Assembly: GCA_001730015.1 (NCBI GenBank)
Contig: MDLA01000133.1
Location: 1-64,000 of the forward strand
Length of the DNA: 64,000 bases
Direction: 5' to 3'
From: Chromatiales bacterium (ex Bugula neritina AB1)
GTDB lineage: Bacteria > Pseudomonadota > Gammaproteobacteria > Granulosicoccales > Granulosicoccaceae
Shown in pieces: positions 55,468 to 64,000 of this stretch; the first letter of the stretch is position 1; the number at the start of each line of letters is the position of its first letter. The notes under the pieces are model-generated. The model did no database searches. It worked only from the letters and a program-made list of their open reading frames with translations, and was not told the DNA's origin. Both the position numbers and the translations under genes were made by a program.

Positions 55468-56238
55468 ATGAGCGCGGAATTTATGTTTGATTTAAAAGAC
55501 AAGGTGGCGATTATCACCGGTTCTACCCGGGGTATCGGTAAAGCCATTGCCCGCAGCTATGCGCAAATGGGAGCGAAGGTGGTTGTGTCCAGTCGCAAGG
55601 CGGACGCGTGTGAGGCGGTAATTGAAGAATTCCGGTCAGAGGGTCTGGAAGCTATAGCGATACCTTGTCACGTTGGGCGTAAAGATCAATTGATCAGGCT
55701 GGTGGACGAAACTGTGTCTAAATGGGGCCGTATTGATATTCTTGTCTGTAATGCGGCGACGAATCCGGTTTATGGTCCTATGCATCAGATCAGTGATGAA
55801 GCATTTGATACCGTGATTAACACCAACGTTCGTGGCGTATTTCAGCTGTGCAATCTGGTGTGTCCCGGAATGGCCGATCGTGGTGAAGGTGCTGTTATTG
55901 TGGTATCCAGCATTGCTGCGATTCGCGGCGATGCGGTGTTGGGAGTTTATGGTATTTCTAAAGTGGCGGAGACTGCTCTGGTTCGAAATCTAGCTGTTGA
56001 GTGGGGACCACAGGGCGTCAGAGCTAATGCTATTGCACCGGGTTTAATTAAAACCGATTTTGCCAGGGCGCTCTGGGAAGATCCGGCTCGATTGGGTCGG
56101 GTGGAGCAATCGACGCCCTTGCGTCGTATCGGTCAGCCGGAGGAGATTGCCGGTGTCAGCTTGTTTCTCGCCAGTAAGGCATCTTCCTTTGTAACGGGTC
56201 AAACTATTGTTGCGGATGGGGGAATGACCATATGCTGA
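55468..56238 (+). CDS. Short-chain dehydrogenase/reductase
   Basis: The 256-residue protein (ATG 55468) has the classical SDR marks: TGSTRGIG (17-24) for NAD(P), NAATN, the catalytic Ser in VVSSIAA, YGISK with Tyr and Lys, and APGLIKTDFA. It oxidises or reduces a small alcohol or ketone. It lies 18 bases after the PuuD-like gene. Sequence alone does not fix the substrate. Confidence 0.87.
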   Translation: MSAEFMFDLKDKVAIITGSTRGIGKAIARSYAQMGAKVVVSSRKADACEAVIEEFRSEGLEAIAIPCHVGRKDQLIRLVDETVSKWGRIDILVCNAATNPVYGPMHQISDEAFDTVINTNVRGVFQLCNLVCPGMADRGEGAVIVVSSIAAIRGDAVLGVYGISKVAETALVRNLAVEWGPQGVRANAIAPGLIKTDFARALWEDPARLGRVEQSTPLRRIGQPEEIAGVSLFLASKASSFVTGQTIVADGGMTIC

Positions 56239-56363
56239 GTAGTCTTCATGGCAAAGCTTAGGTAAAGTAGCGTGTAGTGAACCCAGCGAGTCAACCGCTT
56301 AGAACTGTATTCGGGTGGCACATGCGTTGATAGATACTGCATTGATTGCCCATTGAGTAAGTA

Positions 56364-57215
56364 TTGGACACCAGATACCTAAGTGATATTCAACCGCAGT
56401 TTTTCCCGCGGCTGCATTATTTTTCCCGAATGCTCAATTCTCACGAATTTATTTTTCGAGATGATGTGCAGTTTGTCCGTAATCACAGATATCCGGACGG
56501 GCGACGGCAGCCGTCTTACCAGATACATACACCGGTTGTGGGTTCGAACGGCTTGTTGCTTTTGAATGCACAAATAAAAAAGAAGTCTGGTCAATCTATT
56601 CGTTATCAGCAGCTTTCGTATGAGCCGGACTGGACAAAAAAACTGCTGAATAAGCTCGATGAGTGTTATAGAAAAGCTCCCTGCTATGGGGCGATACGAG
56701 GGGAGCTGGTTGGCTTGCTCAATTGTAGTTATGCCACGGTGGCGGAGCTGAATATTCGCACGACTTTGTGGGGCCTGTGTCGCTTGCTGGGTTTGACCTA
56801 TGATAATCAGATACTGCCGAGTTCGATTGCTGCAATAGCGGCCACCACACCAGGCTGTCTGCTGCGGAGCATCTGCCTTGGGAGCGATCTGTTGGCGGAT
56901 CAGGCGGGTGTTGTCAGTACCGCTACAGATCGAATTCTGATGCTCTGTCGCAAAACAGAGAGTAGTGGCTATATAGCCGGTGGTACCGCAATCGCCAGCT
57001 ATTTTGAGCTTGGAAAATTTTATTCTGGCGACATGCAGGTATTTCAGCAGCAATGGCGCTGCGCAGAGTATTCTCAGGGCCCGGGTGTTAGTCCGTTTGT
57101 AGCAAACCTTTCTATTCTGGATTTACTGGCTCATCTGGAACCGTCAAAAGCGTTATCGCTTTTGACGAGTGACTTCGAGCTTGTGCCAGTAGATTGTTTA
57201 GTCAAGTCAGGTTAA
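56364..57215 (+). CDS. WbqC family protein
   Basis: The 283-residue protein matches the WbqC-like family: an opening IQPQFFPRLHYFSRML, DDVQFVRNHRYPDGRRQPSYQI, then GTAIASYF and SPFVANLSILDLLAH near the end. Members occur in polysaccharide and O-antigen clusters, which fits the genes to the right. Reaction unknown. The start is TTG at 56364, as no ATG precedes the conserved N-terminus. A strong hairpin lies inside its 3' end. Confidence 0.8.
   Translation: MDTRYLSDIQPQFFPRLHYFSRMLNSHEFIFRDDVQFVRNHRYPDGRRQPSYQIHTPVVGSNGLLLLNAQIKKKSGQSIRYQQLSYEPDWTKKLLNKLDECYRKAPCYGAIRGELVGLLNCSYATVAELNIRTTLWGLCRLLGLTYDNQILPSSIAAIAATTPGCLLRSICLGSDLLADQAGVVSTATDRILMLCRKTESSGYIAGGTAIASYFELGKFYSGDMQVFQQQWRCAEYSQGPGVSPFVANLSILDLLAHLEPSKALSLLTSDFELVPVDCLVKSG
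57143..57166. terminator. Perfect hairpin inside the wbqC-like 3' end
   Basis: GTCAAAAGCG (57143-57152) and CGCTTTTGAC (57157-57166) form a perfect ten-base stem with a four-base loop, about 50 bases before the stop. It may act for the convergent transcript coming from the PIG-L gene or protect the mRNA end. No T-run follows. Confidence 0.5.
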
Positions 57216-57250
57216 ACGCTGCAACGTCTTAGCGAATCTCTAACAGTTGA

Positions 57251-57958
57251 TCATACTATTAAGCGTTTAATTTTAAATGCTTCGGCATAGTTTGATTGTG
57301 TCTGTAAGCCCCGGTATTTCGCTTGTATGGTTATACCGTTAACTGACAGCGGAGAGTTTTCTGATTTTAACTGTGACGAATAAAACTTCAGCGCCTCGAC
57401 TTTTCTTGCGAAATCTTCGTCGGTTAATTCGACATATAAATTGGGTCTCTCCGGAGATTCACTGTGACCCCAGTTGGAGTAGGGTAATTCGTAGGTTATT
57501 ACGAGTGGCTGAAAATGCTTGAATCGTGCTTCGGCCGGTCGGGTGGCTGTTATTACCGCTGAGTACAATGCGCGGTGATCCTGATTGTAGTCATCGTGAT
57601 CCGGTGCGATCAGAATGTCAGGTTTGACATTCTGGAGTGAGCATCGTGCGTCACGTTCAATGAGCGAAATCAGTTTGGAATTTGGAAGACTGTCCAGCTT
57701 CAGGTGATACTCGTTGCCGGGTAAGGCAAGTTCGTAGTCTTCGAACTGGTAGAAGTCTGCGACGTTTTCTATTTCCTTGATTCGCTCTTGCGGGCCTGAA
57801 GAACCTTTATTGGAAAAATCCCGGGTTTCCCCGACGGTGACGTACAGCACGTATACTTTGCAGTTTTGCCTGATCATTTTAGCGATCAGCCCTCCGCAAC
57901 CGAACACTTCATCGTCAGGGTGTGGTGCTATTACAAGAGCGGTTTTATTACTGAACAT
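57251..57958 (-). CDS. PIG-L family N-deacetylase
   Basis: The 235-residue protein has the family motif PHPDDE (12-17) that binds zinc, and DHDDYNQDHRALY with further ligands. PIG-L enzymes remove acetyl groups from N-acetylated sugars, so this one probably edits a polysaccharide precursor. It follows the membrane glycosyltransferase gene on the reverse strand, separated by repeat R1-D. Confidence 0.88.
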   Translation of the reverse strand: MFSNKTALVIAPHPDDEVFGCGGLIAKMIRQNCKVYVLYVTVGETRDFSNKGSSGPQERIKEIENVADFYQFEDYELALPGNEYHLKLDSLPNSKLISLIERDARCSLQNVKPDILIAPDHDDYNQDHRALYSAVITATRPAEARFKHFQPLVITYELPYSNWGHSESPERPNLYVELTDEDFARKVEALKFYSSQLKSENSPLSVNGITIQAKYRGLQTQSNYAEAFKIKRLIV

Positions 57959-58013
57959 GGCAATCTCCGTCTGAGCTTTTTTAGGAGCAGATCCGTTGGG
58001 TTGTTTTTCGCCA

Positions 58014-58176
58014 GGTGACTATCCGGGAATGCGGGGCGTAGCGAGGAAGTATGATTTTGAGCCGGAAATAGTGATCGATTGTGGCGAATAGTTATTTATA
58101 TTCAACTCAATCGACCGTAATTGCCGGCCAAAAGAACACATCTGCAGTAGATTATACATTCTCGCACAGACCCCTA
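58014..58176 (-). repeat. Dispersed repeat R1, copy D (reverse orientation)
   Basis: Runs between GGTGACTATCCGGGAATG (58014-58031) and CATTCTCGCACAGACCCCTA (58157-58176) in forward coordinates. Its core holds GGCGAATAGTTATT and TAGCGAGG. The TAG stop of the glycosyltransferase forms its edge, as in copy A. One reading frame is open for the whole element. Confidence 0.85.
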
Positions 58177-60210
58177 AGTGACGTTGCTTGAAGTACGTGT
58201 CGGGCTTGTCCATCGTCCGTTTGATTTGACGAAGAAAGCCATAGGAAGTGTTATTAAAAAATACAGAGCATCCAGCCATCGAAGCGCAAAGTAAAAAAGC
58301 CCGTGCCATAGCATGGCAGATATGCCTGTGATTCGGGCGACGATAACAGTACCAACATAGTCCAATCCAAAAAATAGTACCAGACCTGCGAAAAACACGC
58401 TGGGGCTTGTGTTCGGAAAAATAGCCGGCAGTGCGGCGTCTGTGATCATAGGTACTGCTGCGAGAAAGCCGAGCAAGGGCAGTATTACCAGTGCGCTGCT
58501 AATCACCAAAGATTCGAGCATGAAAAACAGCAGGGCTACAATGAAGCGGCTTTGCCAGAGACCGTGGCGGAGTACCGTTTGCCAGAACCCGAGGTGCCAG
58601 CGCTTGATCTGGCTGGTGTAGTCGCTAAAGGAATGGGGTTCGTGGCAATAGGCAGCGGCTTTTGGACTGTAAGCTATACGACCGAGTTGCTTTCGATGCA
58701 ATTCGAACGTCATATTAAAATCTTCTATAACGAGGCCTTCCGCTGCAATATCGATCTGCGGAATTATTTTAGTGCGGTAAATGCTGGAAAAACCGGGGAT
58801 GATAAAGCTGACATTGAGATGCCGCGTCGTTTGCCCGTAGCGCAGAAATGCTTGGGTAATCATGTATAGTTTAATTCGATAACTGATGAAAAATGAGCCA
58901 TAGCTGAGTGCTGTTTTTTTGTCCCACTTAGGGATTGCATGTCCGGCAACAGCAGAAACTTCCGGATCACTGAACAGCGGCAGTGCGTGACTCAGGTAGT
59001 CAGGATCTATCTCAGAGTCGGCATCGAGAATCAATAGAAATTCGAAATTTTCACATAATCGAAAGTGCCTGATTGCAGTTTCCAGGGCTCGTGCTTTACC
59101 CATGTTGTTTATCAGATTAATGCGATTGACCTGTAGTTGCGCCACGATATCACTCGTGTTGTCTTTTGATGCATCGTTAACTACAAACACATTCTTGCGC
59201 CCGACAAGCTTAATTGCCGACAGTATAGTGGGCCTGATGCCGGAGCCTTCATTGTAAGCGGGAATAAGGATTGCGACATGGCTGCGGTTGAATACGGTTG
59301 TCGAAGGATTAACTGCATTCGATACTGAACGGGTTGCCGTTCTTGTTGATGTCAGGTTTGCGATGGCAATCAGTAGCAAAAGGGGAATGCCAAGCGCCAC
59401 AGAGACGTATTCCAGGTTCCATGGCGACAACTGAGAGGCGTTGGGAGCAGCAGTTTGAAATTCGCTTGTTATGCCGAGCAGCAGGCTCGCGGGTACTATG
59501 AATAACAAGTGCTGGTACAATTTTAGTTGTCTGCCATTCAGGATGATGCTTATTAGATAGATGGGAAAAACGATTGCAAAGTAGAAATAAAAGGCGGTTA
59601 GTGTCAATGAACCATGTGCTGTCTGAGAGGATTTAGATGCTGCCGAGCTGAGGCTTGCATTGTCAATATAGCCACTTTGGAAAGTAAGCCAGGTAAGAAA
59701 GGAAAAGTAGCTGACCAGAACAGTAAGAACCAGTGCCTTGCTATTGAGCATACCGTGTGCAGGCTGACTCTTGTCTATGTCTTTGCCTGAGATCGAGGTC
59801 AAGTTTACCGCCAACAGAGCCGCCGGGAGTATCAACAGAAACCATGCAAGCGCACGTTGTAGGATCGGCGTCAGCGACCCCAGCCAATGTGACCCGTAAT
59901 ACCAGCAGTAGGTGCTGAACGCTGCTACCAGTACCACAGCCACGTGCGATAATTTACTGCCTCGTTTTTCAGATGGAACACTCAGTAGGAAATAGATGAC
60001 GAGGCCGGCAAGAACTGCAGAGTTTAACAAGGTTAATGCTGTCGAGTCCGAGGGCTTGCTAAGTGTAAATACCCCGACACTCAGTAGTAGTGTAGCGGTT
60101 ACAGCGTGGTTGCGATGGGACAGTTCAACTACATATCGCGCTATACCTATAATGCCCCAGAAGAGAAAATTCCAACTGACCAGAAGAGGAATGATGAGTA
60201 GAAATTTCAT
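58174..60210 (-). CDS. Membrane glycosyltransferase, family 2 (NodC/PgaC-like)
   Basis: The 678-residue protein begins with many membrane helices (1-285), then has a GT2 catalytic domain: PAYNEG (317-322), DADSE (396-400), the base Asp in IED (495-497) and QIKRW (534-538). Further helices (about 545-660) complete the channel. Such processive synthases build and export beta-linked polysaccharides across the inner membrane. The large N-terminal membrane part is longer than in NodC or PgaC. The stop abuts repeat R1-D. Confidence 0.85.
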   Translation of the reverse strand: MKFLLIIPLLVSWNFLFWGIIGIARYVVELSHRNHAVTATLLLSVGVFTLSKPSDSTALTLLNSAVLAGLVIYFLLSVPSEKRGSKLSHVAVVLVAAFSTYCWYYGSHWLGSLTPILQRALAWFLLILPAALLAVNLTSISGKDIDKSQPAHGMLNSKALVLTVLVSYFSFLTWLTFQSGYIDNASLSSAASKSSQTAHGSLTLTAFYFYFAIVFPIYLISIILNGRQLKLYQHLLFIVPASLLLGITSEFQTAAPNASQLSPWNLEYVSVALGIPLLLLIAIANLTSTRTATRSVSNAVNPSTTVFNRSHVAILIPAYNEGSGIRPTILSAIKLVGRKNVFVVNDASKDNTSDIVAQLQVNRINLINNMGKARALETAIRHFRLCENFEFLLILDADSEIDPDYLSHALPLFSDPEVSAVAGHAIPKWDKKTALSYGSFFISYRIKLYMITQAFLRYGQTTRHLNVSFIIPGFSSIYRTKIIPQIDIAAEGLVIEDFNMTFELHRKQLGRIAYSPKAAAYCHEPHSFSDYTSQIKRWHLGFWQTVLRHGLWQSRFIVALLFFMLESLVISSALVILPLLGFLAAVPMITDAALPAIFPNTSPSVFFAGLVLFFGLDYVGTVIVARITGISAMLWHGLFYFALRWLDALYFLITLPMAFFVKSNGRWTSPTRTSSNVT

Positions 60211-60333
60211 GGTTCCTCTTTATACGGTTTGAATCAATTCAGAGATTGGAAAAACCGCTGACTGATGAGCCAGCGGGCTCTGCAACAAGAATACTAAGCG
60301 TGAAATTGCACGCCTAAGTATCGGTAGAGAGTA

Positions 60334-61368
60334 CTAGGCCGGGAGCTCATGTATGTTGTGACTTGGCCATACAGGAGGTGAGCTTAGCGTTTTGGCCGGG
60401 GCTGTTTTAACGTCAATGCCGTATTCACGGCACATAGCGGTGAGCCCGGTTTTCAGATCTGTATTCATGCGCCAGCCCAGTCGCATTATCGCACTTACAT
60501 CGGGTTCACGGCCGCCATGATCTTCAATAAAGTGTTCTTTGTATTGCACCGGTAGTTCGCGACCGACAATTTGCGAGAGTGTTTTTACCAGCTGATTAAT
60601 GGACATTCTTTTGTTGCTGCCAACGTTATAAGGTGTAGCGTTTTCCCCTTTGTCCATCACAATTTCTAACCCGTTCAGTAGATCAGACACATGAAGATGA
60701 GTCCGGGTCTGTTCGCCGTTGCCAAAGATTGTCAGCGGTTTTTTGGCTATTACTTTTGCCAGCGAATTGGGTATTATCCGGGTATCGGATCTTGACATAT
60801 TCGGGCCGTATGAGTTGAATATGCGCACGAATTTGGCATTCACTTTATATTTTTGCGCATAAAGTTTAACCAAAGTTTCTCCGAAGCGTTTGCCTTCCTC
60901 GTAAGTGGACCGCTCTCCAACCGGATCTACGTTTCCGAAGTAGTCCTCTCGCTGTGGAAATACTTCCGGGTCGCCATATACTTCCGCACTACTGGCGTAT
61001 ACGAGTGATGCTTTGTGTTGTTGTGCTACTCTCAGTACATTCTCGGTACCCTGCGAGCAGGTTCTTAGCATCTCTTCACCGTATACTGAAATATTCGGGA
61101 CTCCGGTCGGGCAAGCGAAGTGATAAATTTCATCGTACTGTTCTTTTAGTACGCGATGGAGGTCGTCCTGATTGTTGATGTCTATCTGATCGAAATGAAA
61201 CCCCGGGTGCTTGTTTAACCTCTGTATATTGCTTTGCGAGCCCGTGATAAAATTGTCAATCCCGTGAACGTTGTGACCTAATTCAAGTTGTCGCTCGGAC
61301 ATTGAACTACCTACGAAGCCGGCTGCGCCGGTAACCATAATTCTTTTTACTTTTTCTGTCTTGTCCAT
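60334..61368 (-). CDS. NAD-dependent sugar epimerase/dehydratase, UDP-glucuronate decarboxylase-like
   Basis: The protein (344 residues from ATG 61368, with GGAGAC upstream) is an extended SDR: TGAAGFVG (13-20), YASSAEVYGDPEVFPQ, and catalytic Tyr156 and Lys160 in YEEGK. The run DPEVFPQREDYFGNVDP and RSTYEEGKRFGETL strongly recall UDP-xylose synthase (UXS), which makes UDP-xylose from UDP-glucuronate. dTDP-glucose dehydratase is the alternative. It would supply a sugar for the polysaccharide made by the neighbours. A longer reading to 61440 is rejected. Confidence 0.8.
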   Translation of the reverse strand: MDKTEKVKRIMVTGAAGFVGSSMSERQLELGHNVHGIDNFITGSQSNIQRLNKHPGFHFDQIDINNQDDLHRVLKEQYDEIYHFACPTGVPNISVYGEEMLRTCSQGTENVLRVAQQHKASLVYASSAEVYGDPEVFPQREDYFGNVDPVGERSTYEEGKRFGETLVKLYAQKYKVNAKFVRIFNSYGPNMSRSDTRIIPNSLAKVIAKKPLTIFGNGEQTRTHLHVSDLLNGLEIVMDKGENATPYNVGSNKRMSINQLVKTLSQIVGRELPVQYKEHFIEDHGGREPDVSAIMRLGWRMNTDLKTGLTAMCREYGIDVKTAPAKTLSSPPVWPSHNIHELPA

Positions 61369-62011
61369 GTTGTCTCCGTACATGCTGCTGAATCTGCTGC
61401 TGAAGTGATGGAAGATATTCTTTTTATATTTCTTCCACACAGCAATTCTATAAGTGGTACGGATCGATGTGTTATGACCAGACAGTATTACTCAGCCCCG
61501 AGTGATTGATTTGGTTCCTATGTGAGCATCCAGTGGCAATTATCCGGGATCTGTCTGAACATGGCAATTTGTTTATCTTTTGTGGATGATGTGTCTCGCT
61601 CCTGTCAGCTCTGCTGGTGCAAAGTTTACAGATCAACGACACGATCATACGGCAGCACCTTGCAGACTACAAATCGAGGGTGGGGTGAAGGGTTGTGTGT
61701 TTGACTTGAGAGTCGCCGTAGTGGTGTCAAAGCATTAGTTGTAAGTAGTGCCGAGATTGCAGGAACGTGGCAGACGACTTCCCCGTTTGAGCTCGACAAG
61801 GTTGTTGAGCCTTCTTTACTGCGCACATCTGACTGATGTCTTTGTGTGCTATTCACAGCGGTCAACCTATTACCGGCCACATGTGGTTATTTAGAAGTGT
61901 TGTCCAACTACATGTTGCAGATGTTACTCATAAGGCTGAAAAGCTGATCTGTTGTCCGGTAGGTGTATGGAATAAGAAATATATTCAATCGATTGCAGCA
62001 GTCAACAGAAT
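61369..62011. other. Non-coding region in the polysaccharide cluster
   Basis: About 640 bases between reverse-strand genes, with no convincing gene. Small frames on both strands have no family likeness. It likely carries the promoter for the epimerase gene. No R1 or R2 copy is present. Confidence 0.4.
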
Positions 62012-63190
62012 TCAGTCTTCTACGGATACTTGATGAGGAGGACTTACCGCTTCGTTTCCCTCGCCTTTGTAAGCTAGCAACGATTTTGAAATAATCGCGT
62101 CGGAGGCTACCTGTGCGACGACTCGATTACCCTCGATGCTCATATGGAGGTGGCCGGTTTGATAGTAGTATTTCTCCTGCGCGTTTTCGGGGTGAGTGAA
62201 TACGGCCATTGGAGATACCAAATTGAAATTTGCTGCCAGGTTGTAGTCTTTCATTTCGAGATCGAGTACAGAGTAGTAGTTCGGCGGATCAAAGCCGTTT
62301 GGAATATCGATCAATAAAAATTCCGCGTTGTTATTCGTGCTGAGCTGCTTTCCCTTTTCAAGCAAGGCAAAAAGCAGATCTTCCGGAGTGTTGCGGGGCT
62401 CGGGTTCGGAATCGTGCCCCTGGCTTGAGTCTGAAGGACTGGACAGATAGTTCTTAATGTTGTTTTTTGCCAGCAGAAGCTGTTTGACCGTTTTACCCGC
62501 GTGCTCACGGATTACGCTGTAGAGTTGGCTGTGCTCGATTAACCATTTATAAATCCCGTATTGCATCAGTTTGTCTCGTACTGCAATTGCGGGCAGGTAG
62601 TTATTGCCCGTTCTTGTAAGCGTTCCGTCTTCGAGTGAAAACAGATTGGAAATAACATTCTCTCGCAGATCGGTTTGATGTAATTCGAAGATGACCAGGT
62701 CCGGATCAAAAGGCAGTACTCGCGATTCCATTGAAACAACATATTCTGCCGTTCCAAATCCACTGACAGAAAAATTCAGAACTTCACAGGGTTGGCCTGC
62801 CTCCCTCAAGTTCTCTTCCAGAAAATGCGAGAAGCTGTGCTCTATATCGACTTCATAGCCCATAAAGAAGCTGTCGCCAAGAACTGCAATTCGACAAACA
62901 CCGTCAGGTTTTTGCACCCTGAAATCCCGGTCGGCCCGCAGCCCCTGACTATTCACGCGAATTTCTATATCAACTTCTCGGGAAGTCTGGCTGTAAACTG
63001 AATTGGGTATATTGCGGCGGATGCCATCGTCACCTCCAGTGACGTACCGTGGCATCAGGGCGACTCCGGCGAACAATCGCATGAATATCTCGCCGAACAC
63101 TAAAATGTATATTGGCGAAAAAAGAATGATCAGCGCTATTTTTCCAGGTGAATGGAAGCGCCCGGTTGAGTTGTTTTTAAATATGTCCAC
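62012..63190 (-). CDS. Membrane-anchored SGNH/GDSL-type protein paired with MBOAT
   Basis: The 392-residue protein has one N-terminal membrane helix (IALIILFSPIYILVFGEIF) and an extracytoplasmic SGNH-hydrolase-like domain: VLGDSFFMGYE with Ser107, a Gly block FSVSGFGTAEY, and a final HLHMSIEGN with the catalytic-type His. Proteins like this (compare AlgJ, AlgX) take acyl groups from an MBOAT partner and put them on a polysaccharide. The MBOAT gene ends two bases before this ATG at 63190, so the two are translated together. Confidence 0.78.
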   Translation of the reverse strand: MDIFKNNSTGRFHSPGKIALIILFSPIYILVFGEIFMRLFAGVALMPRYVTGGDDGIRRNIPNSVYSQTSREVDIEIRVNSQGLRADRDFRVQKPDGVCRIAVLGDSFFMGYEVDIEHSFSHFLEENLREAGQPCEVLNFSVSGFGTAEYVVSMESRVLPFDPDLVIFELHQTDLRENVISNLFSLEDGTLTRTGNNYLPAIAVRDKLMQYGIYKWLIEHSQLYSVIREHAGKTVKQLLLAKNNIKNYLSSPSDSSQGHDSEPEPRNTPEDLLFALLEKGKQLSTNNNAEFLLIDIPNGFDPPNYYSVLDLEMKDYNLAANFNLVSPMAVFTHPENAQEKYYYQTGHLHMSIEGNRVVAQVASDAIISKSLLAYKGEGNEAVSPPHQVSVED

Positions 63191-63192
63191 AA

Positions 63193-64000
63193 TCAGAAAT
63201 CAAAGTAAATAAATTCAACTTCGCCCTGGTACGTCAAAGCGACGATAGAAAACAATACAAAAAGGTACATGTTGTAACGAAGGAAAGGGGTTACATCTGA
63301 CTGGAACTCGAGCTTTTTGTAATGTGCCTGCAGAATTTGAACAATGATCAGCGGAACAATGAATTTGAGCACGGTGCTTATTGAGCCAATGTCGCCGATT
63401 GCGCGCATAGCAAACAGCCCGTCAAAATAGGTACTGAGATTGTCGAGCCCGTTAGCGCGAAATATCAACCAGCCAATCATGGTAAGAAAAAAGAATATAC
63501 CCATTGTGATGGCGCTGCGTGTCAGCTCAAATACGGGTGCAAGTGGCTTGGCCAGCCATTGATCAATGTGTGCTATACGGTACACCACCAGCACAGAGCC
63601 CTGATAAGCGCCCCACAATACGAATGTCCAGGCGGCGCCGTGCCACAGACCGCCCAGCAGCATGGTGAGAAACAGATTGCGGTAGGTAAGCAGCCCGCCA
63701 CCGCGATTACCACCCAGGCCGATATAAAGATAATCGCGCAGCCAGCTGGAGAGACTGATATGCCAGCCGCGCCAGAACTCAGAGGGAGTTCTGGAAAAAT
63801 AGGGCAGGCGGAAGTTAACCATTAAATCAAAACCCATGATTCGGGCTATACCGCGAGCCATATCGCTGTAGCCTGAAAAATCACAGTAGATTTGAAAAGT
63901 AAACGCGAGCAGGCCGAGCCATAGTCCTCCGGAGCTCATGGCGTCCGGGTTCGCAAAAGCGTCGTTGGCAATAATCGACAGGTTATCTGCGATTACGGCC
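63193..64000 (-). CDS. MBOAT family O-acyltransferase (AlgI-like), N-terminus beyond window
   Basis: The reverse frame is open from the right edge to a stop at 63195-63193, giving about 268 C-terminal residues; the start is outside. It has the AlgI hallmarks: VIADNLSIIANDAF, LAFTFQIYCDFSGYSDMARG, FRTP-type PSEFWRGWHISLSSWLRDYLY, and the invariant His in GGLWHGAAWTF. Such inner-membrane enzymes pass acetyl groups from the cytoplasm to polysaccharide outside. It works with the SGNH protein just downstream. Confidence 0.9.
   Translation of the reverse strand, partial: AVIADNLSIIANDAFANPDAMSSGGLWLGLLAFTFQIYCDFSGYSDMARGIARIMGFDLMVNFRLPYFSRTPSEFWRGWHISLSSWLRDYLYIGLGGNRGGGLLTYRNLFLTMLLGGLWHGAAWTFVLWGAYQGSVLVVYRIAHIDQWLAKPLAPVFELTRSAITMGIFFFLTMIGWLIFRANGLDNLSTYFDGLFAMRAIGDIGSISTVLKFIVPLIIVQILQAHYKKLEFQSDVTPFLRYNMYLFVLFSIVALTYQGEVEFIYFDF

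Noticed and set aside
58019-58309. Reverse 97-residue frame spanning repeat R1-D and the glycosyltransferase end
   Set aside because: It overlaps the well-supported glycosyltransferase and is open mainly because R1 is open in one frame; no ribosome site supports it.
1-64000. tRNA, rRNA, CRISPR array, prophage or replication origin
   Set aside because: None was recognised by eye; tRNAscan and CRISPR finders would settle this.

Overview
The window reads as a chromosomal segment of a free-living, probably marine, gammaproteobacterium. This is inferred from the gene families and their organisation (Ugp-type transporters, non-pyrrolysine MttB, SahR-type regulator with metF, SelO, PCu(A)C, MBOAT-linked polysaccharide genes). 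No rRNA, tRNA, CRISPR array or phage was seen, and the species cannot be named from sequence alone.

Layout. 1-1.4 kb: an IS1380-like transposase running off the left edge and the remains of a ParE-type toxin-antitoxin pair. 2-9.7 kb: a tight operon for methylated amines (MttB-family methyltransferase, two different DMGDH-like flavoproteins fused to GcvT domains, class III aminotransferase), then a DUF4344-type metallopeptidase. 10.6-17.4 kb: an exported glycerophosphodiesterase followed by a complete Ugp ABC importer with a second UgpE-like permease. Together these could take apart glycerophosphocholine or betaine-type compounds, although no corrinoid partner and no choline dehydrogenase are in view. 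17.4-29 kb: housekeeping and envelope genes (copper chaperone, site-2 protease, esterase-like lipoprotein, peroxiredoxin, patatin, ArgS, polyphosphate kinase). 29.4-37.4 kb: an accessory stretch with a degenerate HtrA-like protein, a PNPOx-like protein and alpha/beta hydrolase divergent from a LysR regulator, and a rare DoxX-NDH2-like fusion. 37.4-43.5 kb: a polyamine-type ABC importer divergent from a BtpA-family gene and a phosphoribosyltransferase. 43.5-57 kb: SelO, an odd secreted protein, EamA and MFS carriers, SahR-like regulator plus metF, a hybrid kinase coupled to a molybdopterin-fold protein, amidase, PuuD-like membrane protein and SDR. 56.4-64 kb: surface polysaccharide genes (WbqC, PIG-L deacetylase, membrane glycosyltransferase, UXS-like epimerase, SGNH protein, MBOAT acyltransferase).

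The most unusual signal is two families of short dispersed repeats. R1 (about 155-160 bp, terminal inverted repeats around CTGTCCGAGAATG) occurs four times plus one fragment. Three copies sit exactly at gene stop codons, and one lies in frame inside a coding region, where it adds about 51 residues. R2 (about 140-170 bp, end CCCGCATTATTCA) occurs twice, once directly beside an R1 copy. The pattern resembles coding-tolerated palindromic elements or MITEs, and I do not recognise either family.
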